Shown one piece after another: positions 45,721-54,032 of a stretch of DNA of 64,000 nucleotides. The notes under the pieces were generated by a model. The model had not been told where the DNA came from. It ran no database searches and was given only the letters and a program-made list of their open reading frames with translations. Location: contig NZ_JACCHP010000035.1 of assembly GCF_016031625.1 (NCBI RefSeq), positions 1-64,000 on the forward strand. Reading direction: 5' to 3'. Source of the DNA: Bradyrhizobium agreste. GTDB taxonomy: Bacteria; Pseudomonadota; Alphaproteobacteria; Rhizobiales; Xanthobacteraceae. Each line of letters begins with the position of its first letter. The stretch's first letter is position 1. Position numbers and translations under genes: made by a program.

Positions 45721-46314
45721 CTAGAGATGGCCACGGATGCGCTTGCGTCCGGTGATCATCGCGCGGATCAGGTTCTCGCGCTGCAGGATTCCCATCAGCA
45801 CCACGCCAGCGACGTGGAGCACGACCAGGACGATGACGGCATCCGATGAATAATGGTGGGCGTCTTCGACCCACCACAGGCCGAAGAAGGTGACGGTGAC
45901 CGACATCGCTCCCGTGATGGTCGAAACGGCCAGCGAGACCAGCAGCGCGACCAGCATCAGCGTGCCGGCGGGATTGAGCCCGATATAGCGGCCCGTGATG
46001 CCGCGGCGCAAATTCCAGAGATAACGAGGCGAGGCGCGCAGCCGAATGCCGACCATGCGGAAGCGCGAATAGCGGCTTCCACAGACGCCCCAGATGAGGC
46101 GAAACGCGAGGAGCCCGAGCACCGTATAGCCGAGCACGCGGTGAAGGCCGTCATAGACGGTGGGCGTGAACCACGCGGCCAGCACGCCGGCCGCGAGAGC
46201 CCAGTGCCAGAGGCGCAGCGGGAGGTCCCAGACCGCGATCGTCCGCGGAGCAGTTCGCTCGGCGGGGATCCTACCGGATACCCCGCGAGCTTCTGGCATC
46301 GCTTCTTCAATCAC
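45721..46314 (-). CDS. Cytochrome b561 family protein
   Basis: A 197-residue membrane protein with four main helices and conserved histidines ('LPLRLWHWALAAG', 'DGLHRVLGYTVLG', 'HHYSSDAVIVLVVLHVAG'), typical of bacterial di-heme cytochrome b561. These pass electrons across the membrane. GTG 46314 with AGGA upstream is the start; ATG 46299 is possible. It follows a PepSY gene by 63 bp, and the pair lies downstream of Irr-like boxes, pointing to an iron-linked redox role. Confidence 0.88.
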   Translation of the reverse strand: MIEEAMPEARGVSGRIPAERTAPRTIAVWDLPLRLWHWALAAGVLAAWFTPTVYDGLHRVLGYTVLGLLAFRLIWGVCGSRYSRFRMVGIRLRASPRYLWNLRRGITGRYIGLNPAGTLMLVALLVSLAVSTITGAMSVTVTFFGLWWVEDAHHYSSDAVIVLVVLHVAGVVLMGILQRENLIRAMITGRKRIRGHL

Positions 46315-46377
46315 GCAAAGACCATCCTAAAAGCCCTGCTTTGCGCAGATCGCGCTGCGCAGCCGGCCTACTGCAAC

Positions 46378-46656
46378 CTACTTGGCGATCGTGTGCTTCA
46401 GGCTGAGATCTTCGGGGCTGTAGAACAGCTCGTAGAGCTTGCCTTCCTTGACGCCGTAGACCTCGTAGCACGAACCTTCGATCTTGGAGCGCCGCACCTC
46501 GTAACCCAGCGCCTTGGCCTTGGCTTCGGCTTCGCTGGCCGGCTTCCACGACGCCTTGTCGAGCTTGGTACAATCCTTGAAACCGTCGGCCATGGCCGTC
46601 GATCCCGCACCAATCCCGATCGTCAGCGCAATGGCAACAACACGAATGACGTTCAC
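46378..46656 (-). CDS. Periplasmic PepSY-domain protein
   Basis: About 92 residues: signal peptide (RVVAIALTIGIGAGSTAMA) followed by a small PepSY-like domain, 'GYEVRRSKIEGSCYEVYG' and 'GKLYELFYSPEDLSLKH', with two Cys that could form a disulfide. GTG 46656 is chosen because GAGGAG lies at the right distance. Proteins of this kind often accompany cytochrome b561. The upstream region holds two Irr-box-like palindromes. Confidence 0.8.
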   Translation of the reverse strand: MNVIRVVAIALTIGIGAGSTAMADGFKDCTKLDKASWKPASEAEAKAKALGYEVRRSKIEGSCYEVYGVKEGKLYELFYSPEDLSLKHTIAK

Positions 46657-46754
46657 GAACTTCTCCTCCTCTGTCGTGGGCACCGCGGGGCCGCGGAGCC
46701 CACCGAAGGAAGCAAAGAGCGGGATGAAGTCAATCGGTCACGGGCTTGGTCCGC

Positions 46755-46794
46755 TTTAGATAAGTTCTATTGTTAAGTTTAGACTCGTTCTAAC
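46755..46794 (-). promoter_or_regulatory. Two tandem Irr-box-like (ICE) sites upstream of the PepSY/b561 operon
   Basis: TTTAGACTCGTTCTAAC at 46778-46794 keeps both half-sites (TTTAGA, TTCTAA) of the rhizobial iron control element, and TTTAGATAAGTTCTATT at 46755-46771 is a second, weaker copy 23 bp away. Irr is the iron/heme-responsive Fur-family regulator of Bradyrhizobium. The boxes lie about 100 bp upstream of the PepSY start. Confidence 0.6.
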
Positions 46795-46846
46795 ACGAGC
46801 TAGATTTGCGCCGCTGCGGCCTTACGCCTCACTGGTGGATGCACAG

Positions 46847-47197
46847 CTAGTACCCGGCAACCGACATCACGACGACTGCACTGAGCGCCATCCAGCCGAA
46901 ATGCCGGCCGCGCGTCGCCCATGCGTTGGCGAGGGCCGAGCAGCCGAACACGCAAGCCATGGTGGCGACGATCCAGTGGCGAGCCGGCTCCGATTGCAGC
47001 CACGGCGCCGCGATCAGCAGCACGCCACCGCCGATCCAGGCCACCGTCGAGGCCTGCCACACCAGCCGGATCAAGATGCGGAGCCGTTCCGGCTCGATGC
47101 GCGCGCGGGCGAAGACCTTGGCCTCCCCGAGGTAGCCGTGAACGAGGGCGACGGCGATCGCCGCGACGCCCGCACACTGGAGCAGCAAATCACGCAT
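46847..47197 (-). CDS. Small membrane protein divergent from TetR regulator
   Basis: A 116-residue protein with four membrane helices (about 4-20, 42-62, 72-92, 98-116) and no recognised family motif. ATG 47197 is chosen because GGAGG precedes it closely. It shares a short divergent promoter with a TetR gene and carries an operator-like palindrome just upstream, so it is probably the regulator's main target. Function unknown. Confidence 0.75.
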   Translation of the reverse strand: MRDLLLQCAGVAAIAVALVHGYLGEAKVFARARIEPERLRILIRLVWQASTVAWIGGGVLLIAAPWLQSEPARHWIVATMACVFGCSALANAWATRGRHFGWMALSAVVVMSVAGY

Positions 47198-47206
47198 CGA
47201 CGCCTC

Positions 47207-47266
47207 CATACACTTATGTATGGTTCGATAGCGTCTGGCCAAGCGCCTGTCAATACACTAGTGTAT
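47207..47266. promoter_or_regulatory. Two operator-like palindromes between the TetR gene and its divergent neighbour
   Basis: ATACACTAGTGTAT (47253-47266) is a perfect 14-bp palindrome. CATACACTTATGTATG (47207-47222) is a near-perfect relative, 45 bp away centre to centre. Each lies next to one of the divergent starts, the arrangement of a TetR repressor controlling itself and its neighbour. Confidence 0.75.
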
Positions 47267-47288
47267 GGTGCGCTTTCCGGGAAACGAC

Positions 47289-47819
47289 ATGAATCAGCAG
47301 CTCTCCGCCGACGACTGGACTGCCCAGGGCCTCAAGGCGCTGGCCAGAAACGGCTTCACCGCGCTGAAGGCCGAGCCGCTCGCCAAGGCCATGGGCGTGT
47401 CGCGCGGCAGCTTCTATTGGCATTTCGCCGATCTCGCCGCGTTTCACGCCGCAGTGCTGAAGCGCTGGCGCGAGATCGCGGCCGAGCAGATCATCGCCGA
47501 TGTCGAAGCCGCCGGCGACGAGCCGCTCAGGTTGCTGCTGCGGAGATCGTTCGGCACGCGGCTCGACCTCGAGCGCGCCGTGCGCAATTGGGCGGCGTTC
47601 GATGCCAGCGCGCAAGGGGCGGTGCGTGCAATCGACCGCCGCAGACTCGACTATATCGGGGAGCTGCTGCAACAGCGTGGGCTCGCCCCGGCAACGGCGC
47701 AGGCCCGCGCGCAGATCCTGTACTGGACATTTCTCGGTTTCGCGCTGTCAGGCCCCCCGGTGCCGGCCACGCGGCTTCAGGCCCTGCTCGACGAGATCCT
47801 GCGCATGGTCTCGGCTTGA
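47289..47819 (+). CDS. TetR family transcriptional regulator
   Basis: 176 residues: an N-terminal helix-turn-helix with 'GFTALKAEPLAKAMGVSRGS' and 'FYWHFADLAAFHAAVL', then a helical ligand domain. ATG 47289 is preferred; ATG 47265 overlaps the strong palindrome, which makes more sense as an operator ahead of the gene. It probably represses itself and the divergent membrane gene. Inducer unknown. Confidence 0.9.
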   Translation: MNQQLSADDWTAQGLKALARNGFTALKAEPLAKAMGVSRGSFYWHFADLAAFHAAVLKRWREIAAEQIIADVEAAGDEPLRLLLRRSFGTRLDLERAVRNWAAFDASAQGAVRAIDRRRLDYIGELLQQRGLAPATAQARAQILYWTFLGFALSGPPVPATRLQALLDEILRMVSA

Positions 47820-47878
47820 GCGCGATGGGCGGGCGGGATTTTCTATGCTAGAGGCAGCCCGACCGACGGAGACCATTC

Positions 47879-48076
47879 ATGAACGCGCCCACGGAACGCC
47901 CTGAACCCAGTGTCGATCCCAAACTGCTGGAGATCCTGGTCTGCCCGTTGACCAAGGGACCGCTTGAGTTCGATTCTGCAAAGCAGGAACTGATCTCGCG
48001 CAGCGCCAAGCTCGCCTATCCCATTCGCGACGGCATCCCGATCATGCTGCCGGAAGAGGCGCGCAAGATCGATTGA
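47879..48076 (+). CDS. Trm112/YcaR-like small protein
   Basis: 65 residues: 'LLEILVCPLTKGPLEFD', 'KQELISRSAKLAYPIRDGIPIML'. The fold and sequence match the Trm112/UPF0434 family, but only one of the zinc Cys remains (CPLTK instead of CPxC), which I believe is usual in alphaproteobacterial members. Eukaryotic Trm112 activates methyltransferases; the bacterial role is unclear. Confidence 0.88.
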   Translation: MNAPTERPEPSVDPKLLEILVCPLTKGPLEFDSAKQELISRSAKLAYPIRDGIPIMLPEEARKID

Positions 48077-48077
48077 A

Positions 48078-48149
48078 GGTGGCGAGTGGCGAGTAGCGAG
48101 TGGCGAATAGCGAATGGACATCACTCGCTATTCGCCACTCACCATTCGC
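48078..48149. repeat. Palindromic repeat (GGCGAGTAGCGAGTGGCGAATAG type), copy 2
   Basis: The left arm (GTGGCGAGTGGCGAGTAGCG ... GCGAATGG) mirrors the right arm (CGCTATTCGCCACTCACC ... ATTCGC). It lies between the convergent ends of the Trm112-like and UbiH-like genes and is related to the repeat at 38401-38468. Confidence 0.75.
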
Positions 48150-48151
48150 AC

Positions 48152-49372
48152 TTACAACGCCTCGCCCTTCAACAGCCGCGGCACCTCGCCGGTCAGGCCT
48201 GCGGCCTGGCGGATGAAGAGATTCTTCAGCGGCGGGGCGCGGTCGACCAGGCCGAGGCCGATGTCGCGGACGGTACGCAACAGCGTCGACTGGTTGGAGA
48301 ACAGGAAGTTGAGCGAGTTGGTGGCGACGCCCATCGCCATAGTGTCGAAGCGGCGCCAGCGCTGGTAGCGTTCGAGCACGTCCGCCCCGCCGATGTCCAT
48401 GCCGAGCCGCGCGGCATCGACCACCACTTCCGCCAGCGCAGCGACGTCCTTCAGGCCCATATTGAGGCCCTGGCCCGCGATCGGGTGAATGACATGGGCG
48501 GCATCGCCGACCAGCGCGAGGCGCTCGGCGATGAAGGACCGCGCGACGAAATAAGACAGCGGAAACGCCAGCGGCTTGTCGAGCACCTTGACCTCACCGA
48601 GATGCAGGCCGAAGCGCTGCTCGAGCTCCGCGTGGAATTCCTCGTCGCCGAGGGCGATGATGCGTGCGGCCTCGGTGCGGCGCTCGGTCCACACCAGCGA
48701 GGAGCGTTTGCCGGTCAGCGGCAGGATCGCGAACGGGCCGGCCGGCAGGAAGTGTTCTTCGGCGCGGCCCTCATGATCGCGTTCATGGCCGACGGTGACG
48801 ACGATGCCGGACTGATCGTACTCCCAGCCATGGGTGGCGATGCCGGCGCGCTCGCGCAATTTCGACCGCGCGCCATCGGCGGCGACCAAGAGGCTCGCCG
48901 CGATCACGCTGCCGTCGCCGAGCGTCACGTCGACGCCGTCAGTGCGCGCGTCATAGGATGCGACCGGGGTGGCGCGCAGATCGATGCCTTCGGCCTCCGC
49001 TCGCAGCACCAGCGCATCGATCAGGCGCCGGTTCTCGATCATATGCGCAAAGGGCTCACCCGGCGCGACATCGCCGGCAAAATTCAGGAACACCGGACGG
49101 GTGGCGTCCTCCAGCTTGGAATCGGTGACGACCATGTCGAGGATCGGCTGCGCCTCGCCCCGGATGTCGTCCCAGGCGCCGATCGTCTCGAACAGGCGGC
49201 GGCAGGCGGCGACGATCGCGGTGGCGCGAGGGTCGCGGCTCGGCCGCGTGCCGAGCGCGGGATCGGCGACGACGACGGGGATCTCCGGCCCGAGCCCCTG
49301 GCGCAGCGCCAAGGCCAACGCAAGCCCCGCGAACGCGCCGCCACCGATGACAATGCTACCCTGTACCGACAT
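48152..49372 (-). CDS. FAD-dependent ubiquinone-biosynthesis hydroxylase (UbiH/VisC family)
   Basis: A 406-residue flavoprotein monooxygenase. 'SIVIGGGAFAGLALALALRQG' binds FAD, 'LLVAADGARSKLRERAGI' is the DG motif, and 'ALVGDAAHVIHPIAGQGLNM' the second FAD motif. The family hydroxylates the ubiquinone ring; alphaproteobacterial members may act at more than one position (UbiL-like), so no exact step is given. ATG 49372 (MSVQGSIVIGGG) is preferred to a TTG 18 bp upstream. Confidence 0.88.
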   Translation of the reverse strand: MSVQGSIVIGGGAFAGLALALALRQGLGPEIPVVVADPALGTRPSRDPRATAIVAACRRLFETIGAWDDIRGEAQPILDMVVTDSKLEDATRPVFLNFAGDVAPGEPFAHMIENRRLIDALVLRAEAEGIDLRATPVASYDARTDGVDVTLGDGSVIAASLLVAADGARSKLRERAGIATHGWEYDQSGIVVTVGHERDHEGRAEEHFLPAGPFAILPLTGKRSSLVWTERRTEAARIIALGDEEFHAELEQRFGLHLGEVKVLDKPLAFPLSYFVARSFIAERLALVGDAAHVIHPIAGQGLNMGLKDVAALAEVVVDAARLGMDIGGADVLERYQRWRRFDTMAMGVATNSLNFLFSNQSTLLRTVRDIGLGLVDRAPPLKNLFIRQAAGLTGEVPRLLKGEAL

Positions 49373-49462
49373 ACCAAGCTTCCCGGACAATTCTCGGTCT
49401 TGCTAGCAGACTTGAGCTGGGCGAAACAGTGCGGTGAAACGAGGGCGGAACCGCCCAATTCC

Positions 49463-49554
49463 GTCATTCCGGGCGCGCGCCAGCGCGAACCCGGAATCCA
49501 GAGGTTGTCAGCTCGGGATTCCGGGTTCATCGCTAGCGCGATGCCCGGAATGAC
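49463..49554. repeat. Large palindromic repeat (GTCATTCCGGG type), copy 3
   Basis: GTCATTCCGGGC with GCGCGAACCCGGAATCC mirrors GGATTCCGGGTTC with GCCCGGAATGAC. It lies between the divergent starts of the UbiH-like and tesB genes. Confidence 0.8.
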
Positions 49555-49575
49555 GAGATCTTCGAAAGCACCATC

Positions 49576-50439
49576 ATGTCCAAAGGCCTGATCGACCTCA
49601 TCGCGATCCTCGACCTCGAGCAGCTCGAGGTGAACCTGTTCCGCGGCAACAGCCCGAAGACGAGCTGGCAGCGGGTGTTCGGCGGCCAGGTGATCGGGCA
49701 GGCGATGGTCGCGGCCTGCCGCACCGTGGAGGGCCGGCTGCCGCATTCGCTGCATTGCTACTTCATCCTGCCGGGCGATCCGCAGATCCCGATCATCTAT
49801 CAGGTCGAGCGCCTGCGCGACGGCAAGAGCTACTCGACCCGCCGCGTCACCGCGATCCAGCACGGCAACGCGATCTTCTCGATCATGGTCTCGTTCCACG
49901 CCGAGGAGGAGAGTGCGTTCGACCATCAGGACAAGATGCCTGATGTGCCGCCGCCGGAAAAGCTCACAGCCGAGGAGGTGGCGAAGCAGCCGATGTTCAA
50001 GGAGATGCCGGACTTCATCCGCCGGTACTACGAATCCGATCGGCCGATCGAGCTGCGCCCGGTCGAGCTCGGCCGTTACTTCGGCCAGAAGATCGACGAC
50101 GGCCGCATCCACGTCTGGATCAAGACCGCCGCCAAGTTGCCCGACGACCCGGCGCTGCACATGTGCGCGCTTGCCTATGCCTCGGACTTCTCTCTGCTCG
50201 ACGCGATCATGGCGCGCTATGGCCGCACGCTGTTCGACAAGCGCATGATGCCGGCGAGCCTCGACCACGCGATGTGGTTCCATCGCCCGTTCCGCGCCGA
50301 CGAATGGCTGCTCTACGCGCAGGATTCGCCGAGCGCGCAATCGGGCCGCGGCCTGACCCGCGGCTCGATCTTCAAGCCGGACGGCACGCTGGTCGCCTCC
50401 GTCGCGCAGGAAGGCTCGGTGCGCGAGCGGAAGGCCTGA
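49576..50439 (+). CDS. tesB: Acyl-CoA thioesterase II
   Basis: A 287-residue double-hotdog enzyme hydrolysing medium and long acyl-CoAs. Typical segments are 'WQRVFGGQVIGQAMVAACRT', 'PHSLHCYFILPGDP', 'LDHAMWFHRPFRADEWLLY' (with the active Asp) and 'GRGLTRGSIF' with the Thr, followed by 'VASVAQEG' with the Gln. Length fits TesB. ATG 49576. Confidence 0.93.
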   Translation: MSKGLIDLIAILDLEQLEVNLFRGNSPKTSWQRVFGGQVIGQAMVAACRTVEGRLPHSLHCYFILPGDPQIPIIYQVERLRDGKSYSTRRVTAIQHGNAIFSIMVSFHAEEESAFDHQDKMPDVPPPEKLTAEEVAKQPMFKEMPDFIRRYYESDRPIELRPVELGRYFGQKIDDGRIHVWIKTAAKLPDDPALHMCALAYASDFSLLDAIMARYGRTLFDKRMMPASLDHAMWFHRPFRADEWLLYAQDSPSAQSGRGLTRGSIFKPDGTLVASVAQEGSVRERKA

Positions 50440-50479
50440 TCGCTTCAAGCGCAGCGGACTGCGCCTGGAGCCATTCAGA

Positions 50480-51367
50480 TCAGGCTGCGAGCGAGCCGCG
50501 CGGCGCGAGCTCGGTCTGCGAGGCGAACCAGTTCATGATCCAGCGATACACCCACGGGATCGGGATGATCAGGCTGCACAGGATCGCAGCCACGATGCCG
50601 CGCCAGAGGATGTCGAGACCCGAGCCCTTGAAAACGATCTCGCGCCGCGTGCCTTCGATGTTGCGGCAGAACCAGCGCATCTGGGCCGCGGCCACCCAGG
50701 CCCAGCCGATGATGGTGATGATGGAAATCGCGAACAGCAGATTCCAGCCGATATAGGCCCAGACCGAACCGGTGAAGCTGAGGCCCAGCGGCTGCCCGTT
50801 GGAGGCGAGGTTCGCGACCATCCATTTGATCAGCAGCCAATAGAGCACGATCTGGACGATGAACAGCAAATTGCTGAGCAACTGGCTGCCAACGAAGCCG
50901 AGCGCGATCGCCAGAACGATGAAACCGAAAAACCAGGGCACCAGCGTCATCGCGCTGCCGGTGAAGCTGAGATTGGGTCGCCCGGGGACCTTGATGCAGG
51001 GCACGATCCATTTCGTGTACCAGACGAACAGCCACGGCACCGGGATGATGAAGCACGAGCCGATCGCCAGCACGAACGTGCGCCAGGTGAAGTCCCAGAT
51101 GCCGAAATCGACGGCGAGTGATCCGCCGCGCGCTGCGCCGCCGTAACCACCGGCATTCATCATCGGGGGCCCGCCGCCTGGGACCATCGGCGGCGCACCG
51201 CCGCCGATCAGGCCGGGGATTTCGGCAGCCTTCTGCCAGCCGGTCATGCCCTCGGTCCACACCAGCGTGTCCGGACGCACGATTCCCTGGGCGACGAGAT
51301 CGCGGAACTGCCCTTCCGGAAAGGGCCCCTGCTGCTTGCCCTCGGATGCGTAGAACCAATTCGCCAT
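50480..51367 (-). CDS. GYF_2-domain protein with YjgN/DUF898-like membrane region
   Basis: 295 residues: an N-terminal GYF_2 (DUF4339) domain, 'WFYASEGKQQGPFPEGQFRD' and 'DTLVWTEGMTGWQKAAEIP', a Gly/Pro/Met-rich linker (about 55-80), then six or so membrane helices arranged as a repeated unit resembling DUF898. GYF domains bind proline-rich peptides. The function of this fusion is unknown. Confidence 0.85.
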   Translation of the reverse strand: MANWFYASEGKQQGPFPEGQFRDLVAQGIVRPDTLVWTEGMTGWQKAAEIPGLIGGGAPPMVPGGGPPMMNAGGYGGAARGGSLAVDFGIWDFTWRTFVLAIGSCFIIPVPWLFVWYTKWIVPCIKVPGRPNLSFTGSAMTLVPWFFGFIVLAIALGFVGSQLLSNLLFIVQIVLYWLLIKWMVANLASNGQPLGLSFTGSVWAYIGWNLLFAISIITIIGWAWVAAAQMRWFCRNIEGTRREIVFKGSGLDILWRGIVAAILCSLIIPIPWVYRWIMNWFASQTELAPRGSLAA

Positions 51368-51628
51368 GGAACGTCCCCCTCGAACATCTTTATGTACCGG
51401 CCGGGACGCTTTGGTTCACGCCTGGGTTCACCGCATCCATGCCAAAAATGCATTGTGGAGGATGAACAGCTGCCCTGTACAGAGGCGGCCGTTCACATGA
51501 CCGCCCTCGGCCAAACGTTTTCTCGCTTCAACCTGCAACTTTTTTGTGCCATTTGCCCGGAAAGATGCCAGATTGACGCAGCGCCGTGGACATGCGGCGC
51601 AGCGCAATTCCGGGGAATAGGCCTGACC

Positions 51629-51967
51629 ATGAAACTCGTCGTCGCGATCATCAAACCCTTCAAGCTGGATGAGGTCCGCCAGGCCCTGACGGCGATCGGC
51701 GTGCACGGCATGACCGTGACCGAGGTGAAGGGCTATGGCCGGCAGAAGGGCCACACCGAGATCTATCGCGGTGCCGAATATGTCGTGAACTTCCTTCCCA
51801 AGCTGCGCATCGAGATCGCGGTCGCCTCCGACGTCGCCGACAAGGCGGTCGCCGTGATCACCGCGACGGCCCGCACCGGCCAGATCGGCGACGGCAAGAT
51901 CTTCGTCACGCCGATCGACCACGCGCTGCGCATCCGCACCGGCGAAACCGACAGCGACGCGCTCTGA
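51629..51967 (+). CDS. glnK: PII nitrogen regulatory protein (first copy)
   Basis: A 112-residue PII protein. Tyr51, the uridylylation site, lies in the T-loop 'YRGAEYVVNF', and the B-loop 'TARTGQIGDGKIF' is intact. PII trimers report 2-oxoglutarate, ATP/ADP and glutamine status and plug the ammonium channel. ATG 51629. An amtB gene follows 78 bp downstream, the classic glnK-amtB pair. Confidence 0.95.
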   Translation: MKLVVAIIKPFKLDEVRQALTAIGVHGMTVTEVKGYGRQKGHTEIYRGAEYVVNFLPKLRIEIAVASDVADKAVAVITATARTGQIGDGKIFVTPIDHALRIRTGETDSDAL

Positions 51968-52045
51968 ACCAAACGAATCTGTTTCGATCGCACCGGGCAA
52001 CGCCGCGACCGCGTGCGACGTAATTTCTATGCCGGGGGGAATGAC

Positions 52046-53347
52046 ATGGCGGGATTGTTGCGCCGCGCAGCTGTGATGGCTGCGCCAATCGGATTTGTGT
52101 CCGTCGTAGCTTCGCCGGCGCAAGCGGCGGAGAGCGGGATCAACACCGCCGACACGGCTTGGATGATCGTCGCGACAGCGCTGGTGCTGATGATGACGAT
52201 CCCGGGGCTCGCACTGTTCTATTCGGGCATGGTGCGCAAGAAGAACGTGCTCGCCACCATGGCGCAGAGCCTCGCCGCGGTGACGCTGATCTCCATTCTC
52301 TGGGTGGCATTCGGCTATTCGCTGTGCTTCGTCGGCGACGGCCCCTGGATCGGCACGCTCGATCGCTGGTTTCTCGCCGGCATGACCATGGACAGCGTCA
52401 ACCCTGCGGCGAAGACGATCCCGGAATCGCTGTTTATGCTGTACCAGATGACGTTTGCCATCATCACGGTGGCGCTGGTCGCGGGCTCGGTCGCTGACCG
52501 CATGCGGTTCTCGGCCTATCTCTTGTTCTCGGTCGCCTGGTTCATCTTCGTCTACATTCCGCTGGCGCATTGGGTGTGGGGCGGCGGCTTCCTCAACAGG
52601 CTGGGCGTGCTCGACTTCGCCGGCGGTCTCGTCGTGCATCTGTCGGCCGGCACCGGCGGCCTCGTTGCAGCCAAGGTGATGGGCCGCCGTCACGGCTACG
52701 GCACCGAGAATCTCTCGCCATTCGATCTGTCGCTCGCGGTGATGGGCACGGGCCTGTTGTGGATCGGCTGGTTCGGCTTCAACGGCGGCTCGGCGCTCGA
52801 GGCGAACTCACGCGCGGTGATGGCGATCATCGCGACCCATCTTGCCGCCTGCGCCGGCGCGCTGACCTGGGGCGCGATCGAATGGTCGACGCGGCGCAAG
52901 CCTTCGGTGCTCGGCATGATCTCCGGCGCGGTCGCAGGTCTCGGCACCATCACGCCGGCCTCGGGCTTCGTCGCACCATGGCACGGCATCGTCATCGGCA
53001 TCATCGCCGGTGCGATCTGCTACTGGGCCTGTACCTGGCTGAAGCACCGCTTCGACTACGACGATTCGCTCGACGTCTTCGGCGTCCACGGCATCGGCGG
53101 CCTGACCGGCACCCTGCTCGGCGGCGTGTTCGCAACCAGCGCCATCGGCGGCACCGCCGGCCTGCTGGAGGGCCATCCGCAGCAGCTCCTGATCCAGTTC
53201 TATGGGGTCGCCGTCACCTTCGTCTGGTCGGCGGGCGTCAGCTTCATCCTGCTGAAGCTGGTCGGCCTGTTCGTGCCCTTGCGCGTATCCCGTGAGCACG
53301 AGCTCGAGGGGCTGGATATTTCGCAGCATGGTGAAGCCCTGCAATAG
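52046..53347 (+). CDS. amtB: Ammonium transporter (first copy)
   Basis: A 433-residue trimeric ammonium channel. It has a signal-peptide-like first segment ending AQA-AESG, then eleven membrane helices. The pore twin histidines sit in 'VVHLSAGTGG' and 'GVHGIGGLTG', and 'DDSLDVFGVHG' is the usual family signature. ATG 52046 has GGGGGGAA upstream. Its partner glnK lies just upstream. Confidence 0.95.
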   Translation: MAGLLRRAAVMAAPIGFVSVVASPAQAAESGINTADTAWMIVATALVLMMTIPGLALFYSGMVRKKNVLATMAQSLAAVTLISILWVAFGYSLCFVGDGPWIGTLDRWFLAGMTMDSVNPAAKTIPESLFMLYQMTFAIITVALVAGSVADRMRFSAYLLFSVAWFIFVYIPLAHWVWGGGFLNRLGVLDFAGGLVVHLSAGTGGLVAAKVMGRRHGYGTENLSPFDLSLAVMGTGLLWIGWFGFNGGSALEANSRAVMAIIATHLAACAGALTWGAIEWSTRRKPSVLGMISGAVAGLGTITPASGFVAPWHGIVIGIIAGAICYWACTWLKHRFDYDDSLDVFGVHGIGGLTGTLLGGVFATSAIGGTAGLLEGHPQQLLIQFYGVAVTFVWSAGVSFILLKLVGLFVPLRVSREHELEGLDISQHGEALQ

Positions 53348-53656
53348 GCGCCGGTGCTACGTAAATACCGTTTTGCTGCCCGACACGTGAGCAACATTGT
53401 GTCGGGAGCCTGTCTTGCCCTCGTTTTGAGCAGTCGTGACCACGTTTTGAGCGCGACGTAATAGCGCACTCCATTGCAACACTCGCCGAAGGCGAAAACG
53501 CCCGTCTTCATAATCCGTTAGGCAATCCGCCTGATCTGGCACGGCATTTGATTCTAGGGGGCCGGCTGTGCCCGCGTAGTGAAACTTCTCCCTCGTGGCG
53601 AACCAGTCGAGAACGCCCGGCCACGTCCGGACCGGGCCCAAGCGGGGATAGGACCC
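53348..53656. other. Intergenic region between the two glnK-amtB pairs
   Basis: No gene is supported. It holds a perfect inverted repeat CCCGACAC (53379-53386)/GTGTCGGG (53399-53406) that may end the first amtB transcript, and a sigma-54-type promoter (53536-53551) for the second pair. Confidence 0.55.
53536..53551 (+). promoter_or_regulatory. Sigma-54 (-24/-12) promoter of the second glnK-amtB pair
   Basis: CTGGCACGGCATTTGA closely follows the sigma-54 pattern TGGCAC-N5-TTGC, with only the last position differing. It lies about 105 bp ahead of the second glnK, a gene class normally switched on by NtrC under nitrogen limitation. Confidence 0.65.
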
Positions 53657-53995
53657 ATGAAAATTGTTATGGCGATCATCAAGCCATTCAAGCTTGAAGA
53701 AGTCCGTGACGCCCTGACCGCCATCGGCGTTCACGGTCTCACGGTGACGGAAGTCAAGGGGTATGGCCGCCAGAAGGGCCATACGGAAATCTATCGCGGC
53801 GCCGAATATGCCGTGAGCTTCCTGCCCAAGATCAAGATCGAGGTCGCTGTCGCCTCCGACCAGGTCGACAAGACCATCGACGCCATCACGTCCGCGGCGA
53901 AAACCGGACAGATCGGCGACGGCAAGATCTTCGTCATCAACCTCGACCACGCGGTGCGCATCCGCACCGGCGAGGCCGATGCCGCGGCCCTCTGA
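53657..53995 (+). CDS. glnK: PII nitrogen regulatory protein (second copy)
   Basis: A 112-residue PII protein nearly identical in design to the first copy: T-loop 'YRGAEYAVSF' with Tyr51 and 'AAKTGQIGDGKIF'. ATG 53657. It lies behind a sigma-54-type promoter and 37 bp ahead of the second amtB. Differences from copy 1 concentrate in the T-loop and the C-terminus, so the two may prefer different channels. Confidence 0.95.
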   Translation: MKIVMAIIKPFKLEEVRDALTAIGVHGLTVTEVKGYGRQKGHTEIYRGAEYAVSFLPKIKIEVAVASDQVDKTIDAITSAAKTGQIGDGKIFVINLDHAVRIRTGEADAAAL

Positions 53996-54032
53996 TTTCG
54001 CGCTCAACCTTATCCAAGCAGGAGTAAACAAT

